The notes beneath the pieces were generated by a model that did not search any database, was not told the DNA's origin, and worked only from the letters and a program-made list of their open reading frames with translations. From positions 1 through 37,408 of the forward strand of contig JACPMJ010000008.1 in assembly GCA_016186045.1 (NCBI GenBank): a stretch of 37,408 nucleotides of DNA. The letters run 5' to 3'. Below are positions 15,168 to 22,948 of this stretch, one piece after another. A program made the position numbers and the translations under genes. Every line of letters begins with the position of its first letter. Position 1 is the stretch's first letter. This DNA comes from Candidatus Uhrbacteria bacterium. Its GTDB lineage: Bacteria > Patescibacteriota > Patescibacteriia > JACQRZ01.

Positions 15168-17261
15168 TTATCGCATTTCTGCGGAAAATGTCTTTTGTAA
15201 TGTCTCCCGTACGCATACATGCAAGGCATCTACCTCTTCTGCGAGAAGTGTCCGCTCAAGCGACTGATAGGTAATATGCAGTGCGAGGCTCCTTTTTCCC
15301 TTGCCAAGTTTCTCACTCTCAAATACGTCGAAAAGCTCAACGGAAACAATAAGAGGATTAATCTTGCGTACCGCTGACATGAGGGCTTCGTATGATTGCG
15401 TTATATCGCTCACAAATGCGACATCGCGCACTGCCGAAGGATATTTAGGGATAGGGACAAATACCCTTGACACGCTTCTGTGAGCCAACACCGTTTGAAG
15501 ATCAATTTCAAACGCGGCACATGCGGTCTTGATACCCATGGCGGTCAGCACATCTTGACGCGGTATGCCGCAAAATCCGATACGTTTGTCATGAAAAAAC
15601 AATGCGACGGATTTTTCCCGATCAAAAAATTGATGGCCTTCCATAAGCGGCACAAAACGCATAGTAAAAATTGTATCTGAAAACCATTCACGCGTCAACA
15701 CCTCGCATACTCCCTTGATGTCCCGATAGATATCAATTTCTTTTTTCTTCTCCATACAAACCCCGGAAAGGAACGTCTGTTCCTGCGGCAGAGTATTTTT
15801 TTTAGGAATGTATATCTTGCTTAATTCAAAAAGAAAAAGTTTCTCCCGCTTATGCTCGTTATCGCTTATCGCCTGAAGAATTCCCGGAAAAAGGCTCGGC
15901 CGCATATACTCAAAATCGCTGGAAAGCGGATTCACGACTTTCAGGGAATGCGTCGGATCAAAACCGCAGGATTCCAAAAGTTTTTTACTTATCATGGAAT
16001 ATGTCATGACCTCTGTCCATCCCCTGTCTCGCATACTCGCTTTTGTCTGCTGTTCAAACATATATGTCTGATCCAGAGGAGAATATGGTGTCTCTCCGCG
16101 CAATGCTTGTGGGGAAAACGTATGATACCCTACCATACGTCCGATCTCTTCCACGAGATCAATACTTCCTCGCACGTCTGCGCCTCTCCAAAACGGAACG
16201 CCAACATTTATATCTTTTCCTTTTATCTGCACTGAAAATCCAAGAAGCGCAAGTATACGCTTGATATCGCGCACCTGGACAGATACGCCAAGTATTCGTT
16301 TCAAAAGAGAGGTGTCAAACGCAATAGTCACCGCATGTTCACGGATCGGATATGCGTCATTCACCGGCGTTGCAACGTGTGCGTCGGTGTATTCTTTAAG
16401 AAGCTCTATCATGCGGAAAAGCGCAGGAAGCGGATATTCGCTGCTGAGATTTTTCTCAAACCGCGCAGATGAATCTGTTCGGATGTTCAACGCGCGGGAT
16501 GAGGCGCGTATATTCACCGGATCAAAGCTTGCCGCTTCCAAAATAATTGTTTTTGTCGTATCGCTGATTTCAGCACCGCGACACCCCTTGATACCAGCCA
16601 ACGCAAGCACCTGCGTATCATCGGCAATAACGAGTACAGAGGGATCAAGGATTTTCTTTTCGTTGTCCAAAGTAACTGCCGATTCCTGTTTCCGCGCGTT
16701 CCGTATGACAATTTTTTTATATGTTCCCCGCGTATTTGCAGTCTGGTGCGATATGACTTTCTCCGCGTCAAATGCATGGAGCGGCTGGCCGTACTCCAGC
16801 ATGACATAATTGGTAATATCCACCACTGCGCTGATCGGCCGCAATCCGCATGCGATCAGCCGCTTCTGCATCCACTCGGGAGATTTGCCATTTCTAACAT
16901 TGTCCATGATAATCCCGCAGTATCTCCGGCATAATGACGAATGTTGGATGTCAATATCAAGACGAAACTGCGCACTGCCGGAAAACCGATGTTTTTCTTT
17001 TTGTTTTTGAATATGTTTTTGTATAAACCGCTCGTGAAAGGGGACGTTCAGGATCGCAGCAACTTCACGGCTAAACCCATACACCGCGTACGCATCAGGA
17101 CGATTCGTAGTGATTTCAACGTCATAGATCGTATCGCCGTTTTCATCATAAATGCGGTCAATAGACGGACCGCTTTGCGAAACCCGCCGTGCAATGTCAT
17201 ATGGAGAAAGTTTTGGTGAGACGTAGTCAGTAAGCCAGGAATGAGGAATACGAATGTTCAT
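15168..17261 (-). CDS. pheT: Phenylalanyl-tRNA synthetase beta chain, short form
   Basis: 697 aa, about 100 shorter than E. coli PheT. After a typical N-terminus (NIRIPHSWLTDYV), the sequence passes directly from SGPSIDRI to YDVEITTNRPDAYAVYGFSRE. The EMAP/OB-fold tRNA-binding domain that normally sits between these blocks is absent. The B3/4 editing domain (around DITNYVMLEYGQPLHAFD), the B5 domain (around RILGVSVQVRDIKRIL), the synthetase-like core and the C-terminal FDX-ACB anticodon-binding domain (from about 605, YPSAVRDVAFV) are present. PheT works with PheS in an alpha2-beta2 enzyme; pheS is not adjacent and not in the window. The gene lies between pilT-like (13-base gap) and glyS (6-base gap). 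Confidence 0.95.
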   Translation of the reverse strand: MNIRIPHSWLTDYVSPKLSPYDIARRVSQSGPSIDRIYDENGDTIYDVEITTNRPDAYAVYGFSREVAAILNVPFHERFIQKHIQKQKEKHRFSGSAQFRLDIDIQHSSLCRRYCGIIMDNVRNGKSPEWMQKRLIACGLRPISAVVDITNYVMLEYGQPLHAFDAEKVISHQTANTRGTYKKIVIRNARKQESAVTLDNEKKILDPSVLVIADDTQVLALAGIKGCRGAEISDTTKTIILEAASFDPVNIRASSRALNIRTDSSARFEKNLSSEYPLPALFRMIELLKEYTDAHVATPVNDAYPIREHAVTIAFDTSLLKRILGVSVQVRDIKRILALLGFSVQIKGKDINVGVPFWRGADVRGSIDLVEEIGRMVGYHTFSPQALRGETPYSPLDQTYMFEQQTKASMRDRGWTEVMTYSMISKKLLESCGFDPTHSLKVVNPLSSDFEYMRPSLFPGILQAISDNEHKREKLFLFELSKIYIPKKNTLPQEQTFLSGVCMEKKKEIDIYRDIKGVCEVLTREWFSDTIFTMRFVPLMEGHQFFDREKSVALFFHDKRIGFCGIPRQDVLTAMGIKTACAAFEIDLQTVLAHRSVSRVFVPIPKYPSAVRDVAFVSDITQSYEALMSAVRKINPLIVSVELFDVFESEKLGKGKRSLALHITYQSLERTLLAEEVDALHVCVRETLQKTFSAEMR

Positions 17262-17274
17262 AAAACTTTTGTCA

Positions 17275-18348
17275 TTATGTGCGCATAAGCGTGTCCAATG
17301 TCTGTTGATCTTGCGCGATCATGCGCGCATGTTCGGGAAGAATCTCGTTATTGCGGATGCGTAGCGCAAGCTCATGATCAATACTCGTCATGCCTTCTGC
17401 GCGCGATACCTTGATAAGCTGGCTGATTTGATTGAGCTTGTCAGACATGATAAGCGTCTTGGCTGACGCGTTGTTCAAGAGAACCTCATGGATGCCTACA
17501 ACGCCGCCGCCAATCTTTGGCAAAAGAAATTGGACGATCACGCCCTTCAGGGATTCAGCGACCAGATTTCTGATATGCGGCTGTTCATTTGACCCGAAAA
17601 ATGAGACAATTTTTTCAAGCGCCATGGCAGATGAATCGGTATTAAACACGACAATCACGAACATGCCGCTATTTGCCAATTCAAGAATTGCGCGCATCTG
17701 ATCCGCATGTTTTACGTCACTCACATAGAGGATATCCACGTCTTCCTGCCCCGCGCCGGAGAGCCCATTTTCGATCGTGGGAACATCGCTTCCCACCTCC
17801 CGCTGGACAATCATACTCCGATTGCCATTGAGATTATACTCGATAGGATCTTCAATGGTCATGATATGCACACTTTGGGTTCGGTTGATATGTTCCAAAA
17901 TACCAACAGTCAATGTGGTTCGTCCGGACCCGCGCGGACCCGTGATGATCAAAAGGCCGCTCTTTGCGGAAACGAAGCGTTCAACATTCAAGTCAATGCC
18001 AAGCTCCTGCGGCGTCTGCACTGTCATGGAAAAAAAATGAAACGAAAGCACAGGAAATCCCTCCTGATAAAACACATGAACCTTGCTTCGAATTTTCTCA
18101 TCAAACACCGTAGTGAACACCACATCACGATCGCGAGTCAGTCGCTCCTTGTGCGCAGGATTCAAAATACTCTCAATGACAGTATTCACATACTGCTCTG
18201 TGATAATTTCTTCGCTGGAAAGCGGCCGTAGCAGTCCGTCAACGCGCACCATGGGATATGCTCCAATGGTGAGATGGACGTCAGACGCGCCACGCTTTAC
18301 TGCTTCAGTAAGGAGTTTTCTAAATGCGAGCGATTGTGCGGTATCCAT
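17275..18348 (-). CDS. PilT-like type IV pilus ATPase with degenerate catalytic motifs
   Basis: 357 aa, PilT size. N-terminal PilT features are present (GASDVHLTIGAYPMVRVDG), as is the Asp box IEDPIEY (165-171). The catalytic motifs have changed. Walker A reads GPRGSGRT (137-144), with Arg143 where Lys is expected. The Walker B region reads DILYVSDVKH where PilT has a VGEMRD-type sequence, so the key Glu is Asp or lost. The His box (usually LHT) reads FNT. Active PilT retracts type IV pili; this copy may bind but not hydrolyse ATP efficiently, and could be a regulator or a partner of another PilT. It follows pilB across a terminator and a possible promoter. Confidence 0.85.
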   Translation of the reverse strand: MDTAQSLAFRKLLTEAVKRGASDVHLTIGAYPMVRVDGLLRPLSSEEIITEQYVNTVIESILNPAHKERLTRDRDVVFTTVFDEKIRSKVHVFYQEGFPVLSFHFFSMTVQTPQELGIDLNVERFVSAKSGLLIITGPRGSGRTTLTVGILEHINRTQSVHIMTIEDPIEYNLNGNRSMIVQREVGSDVPTIENGLSGAGQEDVDILYVSDVKHADQMRAILELANSGMFVIVVFNTDSSAMALEKIVSFFGSNEQPHIRNLVAESLKGVIVQFLLPKIGGGVVGIHEVLLNNASAKTLIMSDKLNQISQLIKVSRAEGMTSIDHELALRIRNNEILPEHARMIAQDQQTLDTLMRT

Positions 18349-18381
18349 AAAAAAATAGATTAAAGGTGAAAGAATTTTTCC

Positions 18382-18410
18382 AAAAAAACAAGGAAGTATT
18401 CACTTCCTTG
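18382..18410 (-). terminator. Intrinsic terminator between pilB and pilT-like
   Basis: On the minus strand, a perfect 9-bp stem CAAGGAAGT (18402-18410) / ACTTCCTTG (18389-18397) has a 4-base loop and is followed by seven T residues (18382-18388). Confidence 0.9.
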
Positions 18411-18439
18411 AGTATAACTTACCTATGGGATAGAATCAA
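18411..18439 (-). promoter_or_regulatory. Promoter-like sequence abutting the terminator, upstream of pilT-like
   Basis: On the minus strand, TTGATT (18434-18439) and TATACT (18411-18416) are separated by 17 bases. The -10 box touches the terminator stem, so a transcript from it would begin inside that hairpin. Confidence 0.5.
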
Positions 18440-18459
18440 GTACGTTTCATCACTATGTA

Positions 18460-20187
18460 CTACTCCCGTGTCACGCGTAAAACCTCCTCAAGAGATGTTA
18501 GCCCCTGCAAGGCCTTTACGATCGCATCCTGCTTCAGAGTCATATTCCCTTGTTTTTTCATCTCCTTCGCAAGATCGTCAATGGAATATTTTCCTGTGAG
18601 CGCATTCTGGACGCTTTCTGTCATTTGAAACGCTTCCGCAACCACAGACCTGCCTTTGTATCCTGTTCCTCCGCAGTTATCACATCCTTCTGATCGATAG
18701 AATACCAGCTTCTTCCCTGCGGCAACAAATTTTTCTATCACTGTCGGATCTGGCAAATGATCCAGCTCCTGGGATACTTCTTTTTCCAACCCCTGAGGAA
18801 TGGTTACCGTCTTTTTGCATTTTTGGCATAAGAGCCGCACCAACCGCTGAGAGATAAGCGTATTCACTGCCGCTGAAATGAGAAATGGCTCAACATGCAT
18901 ATCAGTCAAGCGCGGGATCACGCCCATCACGTCTTTTGCGTGAATGGTTGAAAGCATAAAATGTCCGGTCAATGCCGCATGAATAGCTAATTCCGCAGTT
19001 TCATTATCGCGAATTTCACCTACCATTACCACATTGGGATCTTGACGCAAGACAGCGCGCAGTCCGGACGCAAATGTCAATCCAACGTCAGGATTGATCT
19101 GCACTTGGTTGATTCCGGGAATATAATACTCAACCGGGTCTTCAAGCGTGATAATATTGACCGTCTCCTTATTTAACGCACCGACAATGGAAGAGAGTGT
19201 GGTAGATTTACCGGATCCAGTCGGTCCACTAACGAGTACCACTCCGGTGGGACGCGCGATAATGCCCTTTAAGATATCAAGGGTCTTGCCAATAAATCCC
19301 AACTGTTCCAATGTAATGGTCTTTGTTTCAGTGGGAAGAATACGCATCACCACTTTTTCATTCCCGGAAACCGGCAGTGTTGATACGCGCAAGTTGATAT
19401 CTCGTCCGTCAATGGTGACCTTGATGCGGCCATCCTGCGGAATGCGTGTTTCGTCCATTTTCAAATTCGCAAGCACCTTAATACGCGCAATAAGAGATGA
19501 GTGGAGATGAAATGGCAAGGTTAGATACACATGCAGAATGCCGTCAATGCGGTAGCGAATACGTGTTTCCCGCACTCCCGGCTCCATGTGGATATCTGAT
19601 GCCCCCGCATTCACTGCTTCTGAAATAATCAAAGAGACAATCCGCGCAACCGGCGCTTTTCGAATGATTTCAATGAGTTTTCCCTTGCGCTCTCCACGTG
19701 ACTCCTCCAGACGCTGGGCCTCCAAGGATTCGATAGCTTCTCCGATTTCTTTCCGAAATGGTGAGTAATTCTTTACGGCATTTTGGAATCCTAACTGCGT
19801 TGTGACGTGGAGGTGCAAGGTAAATCCTTCTTCTTTCGCCCAAAAATTAATCGCCTCTATCGCGCGATAATCATTCGGATGCACCAACGCCACACTCACA
19901 TCGTTTCCTTTCTTTTCAAACACAACCAGCTGATAATTTTCCGCAACGGTCTGTGGTATGACTATGAGAATGTCATAGGGAACTTCCGTGCGCTCCAAAT
20001 CAACAAACGGCAAACCATAGAGCTCGCCCTGCACTTTGACCAATTCTTTTTCAGAAATAAGGTTTTTGTCCCGCAGATATTCGTCCGGATCCACAGAATG
20101 TCGCGTTGCTTCTGCAAGAACATGCTTCGCTTCTTCTTCCTTGAGAAGCCCTTTTGTAATCAATGCCTTGATGAGCTTGCTTTGCAT
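18460..20187 (-). CDS. pilB: Type IV pilus assembly ATPase PilB (GspE family)
   Basis: 575 aa, typical. Residues 1-150 form the MshEN/GspE N-terminal domain. The motor domain has all catalytic motifs intact: Walker A GPTGSGKST (321-329), Asp box ITLEDPVEY, Walker B VMVGEIRD (387-394) and His box STIHAKD. The tetracysteine zinc site (C454, C457, C502, C505) is complete. PilB hydrolyses ATP at the inner membrane to extend pili, working with PilC, PilM, PilN and PilO. It lies 1 base after the 97-aa membrane protein gene and is the last gene before the terminator. Its intact motifs contrast with the neighbouring PilT-like protein. Confidence 0.96.
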   Translation of the reverse strand: MQSKLIKALITKGLLKEEEAKHVLAEATRHSVDPDEYLRDKNLISEKELVKVQGELYGLPFVDLERTEVPYDILIVIPQTVAENYQLVVFEKKGNDVSVALVHPNDYRAIEAINFWAKEEGFTLHLHVTTQLGFQNAVKNYSPFRKEIGEAIESLEAQRLEESRGERKGKLIEIIRKAPVARIVSLIISEAVNAGASDIHMEPGVRETRIRYRIDGILHVYLTLPFHLHSSLIARIKVLANLKMDETRIPQDGRIKVTIDGRDINLRVSTLPVSGNEKVVMRILPTETKTITLEQLGFIGKTLDILKGIIARPTGVVLVSGPTGSGKSTTLSSIVGALNKETVNIITLEDPVEYYIPGINQVQINPDVGLTFASGLRAVLRQDPNVVMVGEIRDNETAELAIHAALTGHFMLSTIHAKDVMGVIPRLTDMHVEPFLISAAVNTLISQRLVRLLCQKCKKTVTIPQGLEKEVSQELDHLPDPTVIEKFVAAGKKLVFYRSEGCDNCGGTGYKGRSVVAEAFQMTESVQNALTGKYSIDDLAKEMKKQGNMTLKQDAIVKALQGLTSLEEVLRVTRE

Positions 20188-20188
20188 A

Positions 20189-20482
20189 TTATTTTTTCTT
20201 TGTCACGAACGGCTCTTTATTTCCAATTTTATCCACAGTCATCTGCGTTGGCATCTGTTCTTTCAATGAAAGAAAAAACGGATCTTCATAGACGGTTTTT
20301 TCCCAATCAATTTTCTTGATGGGAAGTTTTTTCTTTTCTACGACAATTGAAACAGGCGCCGAGGACTTGGGTCCGTATATCTGATAAAAATAATACCCCG
20401 CGTACCCGGCGAGAAGCACGAATATCACACCAAGCGCGGCGCTATTTGTCCGTTTCTTTTTTTGTAATGGTTGTGGGGACAT
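20189..20482 (-). CDS. 97-aa single-span membrane protein between PilO-like and PilB
   Basis: A short basic N-terminus (SPQPLQKKKR) is followed by one membrane helix (about residues 14-34) and an extracytoplasmic-looking tail that ends in a KKK run. The frame is open further upstream within the pilO-like gene, but the ATG at 20480-20482 gives a sensible membrane protein; it overlaps the end of the pilO-like gene by 41 bases. No PilP lipobox is present. Its place between PilO-like and PilB suggests an accessory role in the pilus platform, like PilP in position but not in recognisable sequence. Confidence 0.7.
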   Translation of the reverse strand: MSPQPLQKKKRTNSAALGVIFVLLAGYAGYYFYQIYGPKSSAPVSIVVEKKKLPIKKIDWEKTVYEDPFFLSLKEQMPTQMTVDKIGNKEPFVTKKK

Positions 20483-21068
20483 AGTCTTCTTGATAATACG
20501 TCTTAATAACGAAGCTTGCGCTGCCGCTTGCAGGATCTGCGTCAATAGACTGAACATCAAGGATCCTGCGATTCGTCTCAAATATATTAAGGAGTGTCTT
20601 GAGTTTTTTATAATCAACTTTGGTGAATTTTGCAGCTATCACAAGTTCTTTGAGCGATCCTTTTTCCTTTTCTTTTTTCTTATCTTCAACGCCTTTTGGG
20701 GGGGTGATACTGACGACCTCAAGGCCCAAGCCAAGATCGGCGGCAATTTTTTCAAATCCTGCGAAAAATCCGGGGGATTCAGGATATTTCGGCACCGTGC
20801 CTGCGAGCACGTCAGCGCCTCCTGTTCGCTTTTGGTACAATGAATAAAAATTTCCAAGCTCTTTGAGATATTTCTGCTGTTCAGCAAGCTTTACCTGTTC
20901 CGTAGTGACATGAAATTCGCCGCCGGGCAAATATTTTTGAAGCTCTATCTGTATGAATGACACATACATATACCACAGCACGCCCGCAATGATACCTATA
21001 ACAAGAACGGGCTCTATCTTATCCAATATGAATGAGAATCTAATTTTTCTTTTCTCAATCTGCGGCAT
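20442..21068 (-). CDS. PilO-like pilus alignment protein
   Basis: 208 aa from the ATG at 21066-21068; a TTG at 21095 would add 9 residues but overlaps pilN-like more. The layout is that of PilO: a short basic cytoplasmic N-terminus (EKRKIRF), one membrane helix (roughly 18-39), a coiled stretch, and a small periplasmic ferredoxin-like domain. The assignment rests on this architecture and on position after PilM- and PilN-like genes; sequence conservation of PilO is low. PilO pairs with PilN to link the PilM ring and the platform. The gene overlaps the pilN-like stop by 14 bases, suggesting translational coupling. Confidence 0.75.
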   Translation of the reverse strand: MPQIEKRKIRFSFILDKIEPVLVIGIIAGVLWYMYVSFIQIELQKYLPGGEFHVTTEQVKLAEQQKYLKELGNFYSLYQKRTGGADVLAGTVPKYPESPGFFAGFEKIAADLGLGLEVVSITPPKGVEDKKKEKEKGSLKELVIAAKFTKVDYKKLKTLLNIFETNRRILDVQSIDADPASGSASFVIKTYYQEDYVPTTITKKETDK

Positions 21069-21726
21069 ATGTTTTTGTAATGACAGCGGGATCAATCTCC
21101 AATCGAACGGAAAAATTCACGCCTGTACTCACGCCTGTTGGCGAAAGCACGGCATTTGCAGACGTAATCTCCACATTAGTAACAAACGACGATGCATCCT
21201 GAAACGCGATGAGCTGTTTTGCGACAGATGCATAATCCGTGGTATGTGCGGAAAGCGACGTAACGTAGTTTGTGGAAATGGAAATGGAATCATACGCCAC
21301 GTTTGGGAGTGTATGTTTCTCAAGCTCTTCAAAAAATTGCGTCCAATACAAATGATTCTTGAAAAGATTGTTAAAAGCGGTCAGCTTCGTCTGATATGCC
21401 AAAAGCGCTGTCTTGTTTTTCTCTATGGACATAATCTGCTCCTCAACCGCCGCGCGCGCAATCCGAACATCTTGTATGGCTTCGCGCGCCTTACCCCCAT
21501 ACAGATATACAGCGCCCCATGCCGCAGATCCCAAAATCACGCTTATCGCAAAAGAGACTATCAATTGCGTGATGTCTTTACGTTCAATGCGCTGAAACAT
21601 CCGATCCAACGTGTCCTGGGTAATAAGATTCAACCCAACTTTATCTACAGATGCTCTCTTTCCCTTCCCCTGTTTTTCTTTTTCGTCCTTGGACGATTGA
21701 GCTCCAAGAAAATTCGGGCCTGGCAT
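21055..21726 (-). CDS. PilN-like pilus assembly protein
   Basis: 223 aa. A cytoplasmic N-terminus of about 55 residues contains VGLNLI, resembling the conserved INLLP-type peptide through which PilN binds PilM. One membrane helix follows (about 57-77), then a coiled coil (about 85-115) and a ferredoxin-like periplasmic domain. The gene is placed canonically between pilM and pilO-like. The extra charged residues (KDEKEKQGKGKR) ahead of the PilM-binding peptide are longer than in typical PilN. Confidence 0.8.
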   Translation of the reverse strand: MPGPNFLGAQSSKDEKEKQGKGKRASVDKVGLNLITQDTLDRMFQRIERKDITQLIVSFAISVILGSAAWGAVYLYGGKAREAIQDVRIARAAVEEQIMSIEKNKTALLAYQTKLTAFNNLFKNHLYWTQFFEELEKHTLPNVAYDSISISTNYVTSLSAHTTDYASVAKQLIAFQDASSFVTNVEITSANAVLSPTGVSTGVNFSVRLEIDPAVITKTYAAD

Positions 21727-21746
21727 ATGTGCTTTTTATAGAATTT

Positions 21747-22865
21747 TTACTCTTTTTCCTCACGCAAGGCAAGTCCCGCAGCAACTGAAAATTTCGGCCC
21801 AATGCTTGTAAGGATCGGGCGCAAATCTTCCGGATATGCGATGCGCGCCCACGGATCACCAAGATATGCTCGTATGTCTAATTCTTTTGAAAAATATTCC
21901 GCAATATGTGGTAGAAGCGCCGCACCGCCGGTAAGGATAATTTTTTCAATAGTGCCGGTGGTAAAACCTGATGGCGTAATTTGATGATTTTTATAGAGAT
22001 CCAGGGTATATCTGATCTCATGTATAATCGGCTCAAGCGCAGATTTCAGAATATCCGGAATGCCGCCACCCTCTGCGCCGACCGTGAGGATACCCACATC
22101 CCGTTTCACCTGTTCAGCGCGCTTTTCATTGATATTCAAACTTGCCATAATGGCATGCGTCATAGCGTCCCCTCCCACCTCAATGCTTCTGCCGATAAAT
22201 GGAATGCCATTTTCCACCACGATGATATCTGTGAGAGACGAGCCGATCTCCACGATCATGATCTCTCCTATTTCCGTACCTACCAATGACCGTGCAAGCG
22301 CAAACATCTCTGTTTCTAAGCTCGTCAAGGTAAGCCCGCTTTCCTGAAAAATCTCCGAATACCGCTCAACTGTTTCCCGCGCCGCGCCGGTAATAAGCAC
22401 TTTCATCTCCTTTTTCTTTTTCTCATGCTCCTCTTTTTTCCCTAACGACAGGGAAAATCCTTTTTTTTCTGGCTGATTTAATATGCGGTAATCCAAAATA
22501 ATATCTTCCAATGGCAAGGGAATGATTTTTTTCGCCTCCCAATGTATCGCGGCGTCCAGCTCATTTTGCGCTACCGGTGGAAAACTCACCAACGAGACAA
22601 AGACCGAGTACGTTGGAAGCGCCGCAGTTGCCGTGGCTGTGGTGAATTTCGTCTTTTCCCGCAATGCTTTGATATATCCGCCAAGCCGCGTAGCCTCTTC
22701 TTTTCGGGTCTTTCCTTTTGGATCTCGATGAATGTTTTCGGCAAACGCGTAATTTACCAAAGTATGTGTTCCATCTTTATTTTTCGCAAGCTCAACCAAT
22801 TTAATGCTTGACGTTCCAATATCAACACCAAGAATGCTGTTTTCTTTTTTCTGAAACAGGGGCAT
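21747..22865 (-). CDS. pilM: Type IV pilus assembly protein PilM (actin-like ATPase)
   Basis: 372 aa, normal. The actin/FtsA-like phosphate-1 motif is GVDIGTSSIKLVEL (about 14-27). Further nucleotide-site strands occur at IMIVEIGSSLTDIIVVENG and the adenosine-motif ILTGGAALLPH. A charged insertion (KKEEHEKKKKEM, about 150) is unusual. PilM forms a cytoplasmic ring bound to the PilN N-terminus and PilB. It begins the pilM-N-O block; the ATG at 22863-22865 lacks a Shine-Dalgarno sequence. Confidence 0.95.
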   Translation of the reverse strand: MPLFQKKENSILGVDIGTSSIKLVELAKNKDGTHTLVNYAFAENIHRDPKGKTRKEEATRLGGYIKALREKTKFTTATATAALPTYSVFVSLVSFPPVAQNELDAAIHWEAKKIIPLPLEDIILDYRILNQPEKKGFSLSLGKKEEHEKKKKEMKVLITGAARETVERYSEIFQESGLTLTSLETEMFALARSLVGTEIGEIMIVEIGSSLTDIIVVENGIPFIGRSIEVGGDAMTHAIMASLNINEKRAEQVKRDVGILTVGAEGGGIPDILKSALEPIIHEIRYTLDLYKNHQITPSGFTTGTIEKIILTGGAALLPHIAEYFSKELDIRAYLGDPWARIAYPEDLRPILTSIGPKFSVAAGLALREEKE

Positions 22866-22905
22866 GAAGCGTGTTTTACTAAGATTTCATGAGTTCACCT
22901 TAAAA

Positions 22906-22911
22906 AGTATA
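22906..22911 (-). promoter_or_regulatory. Possible -10 box upstream of pilM
   Basis: TATACT on the minus strand, about 40 bases before the pilM ATG. No good -35 box stands at 16-18 bases, so support is weak. Confidence 0.35.
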
Positions 22912-22948
22912 CCATGTTTACAGGTTTCTCTATAGTGGATATCTTCAT

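Noticed and set aside
22879-22890. Three-codon leader frame (ATG AAA TCT TAG) with an AAGGTG box upstream of pilM
   Set aside because: Too short to judge; likely chance, although it sits in the pilM 5' leader.
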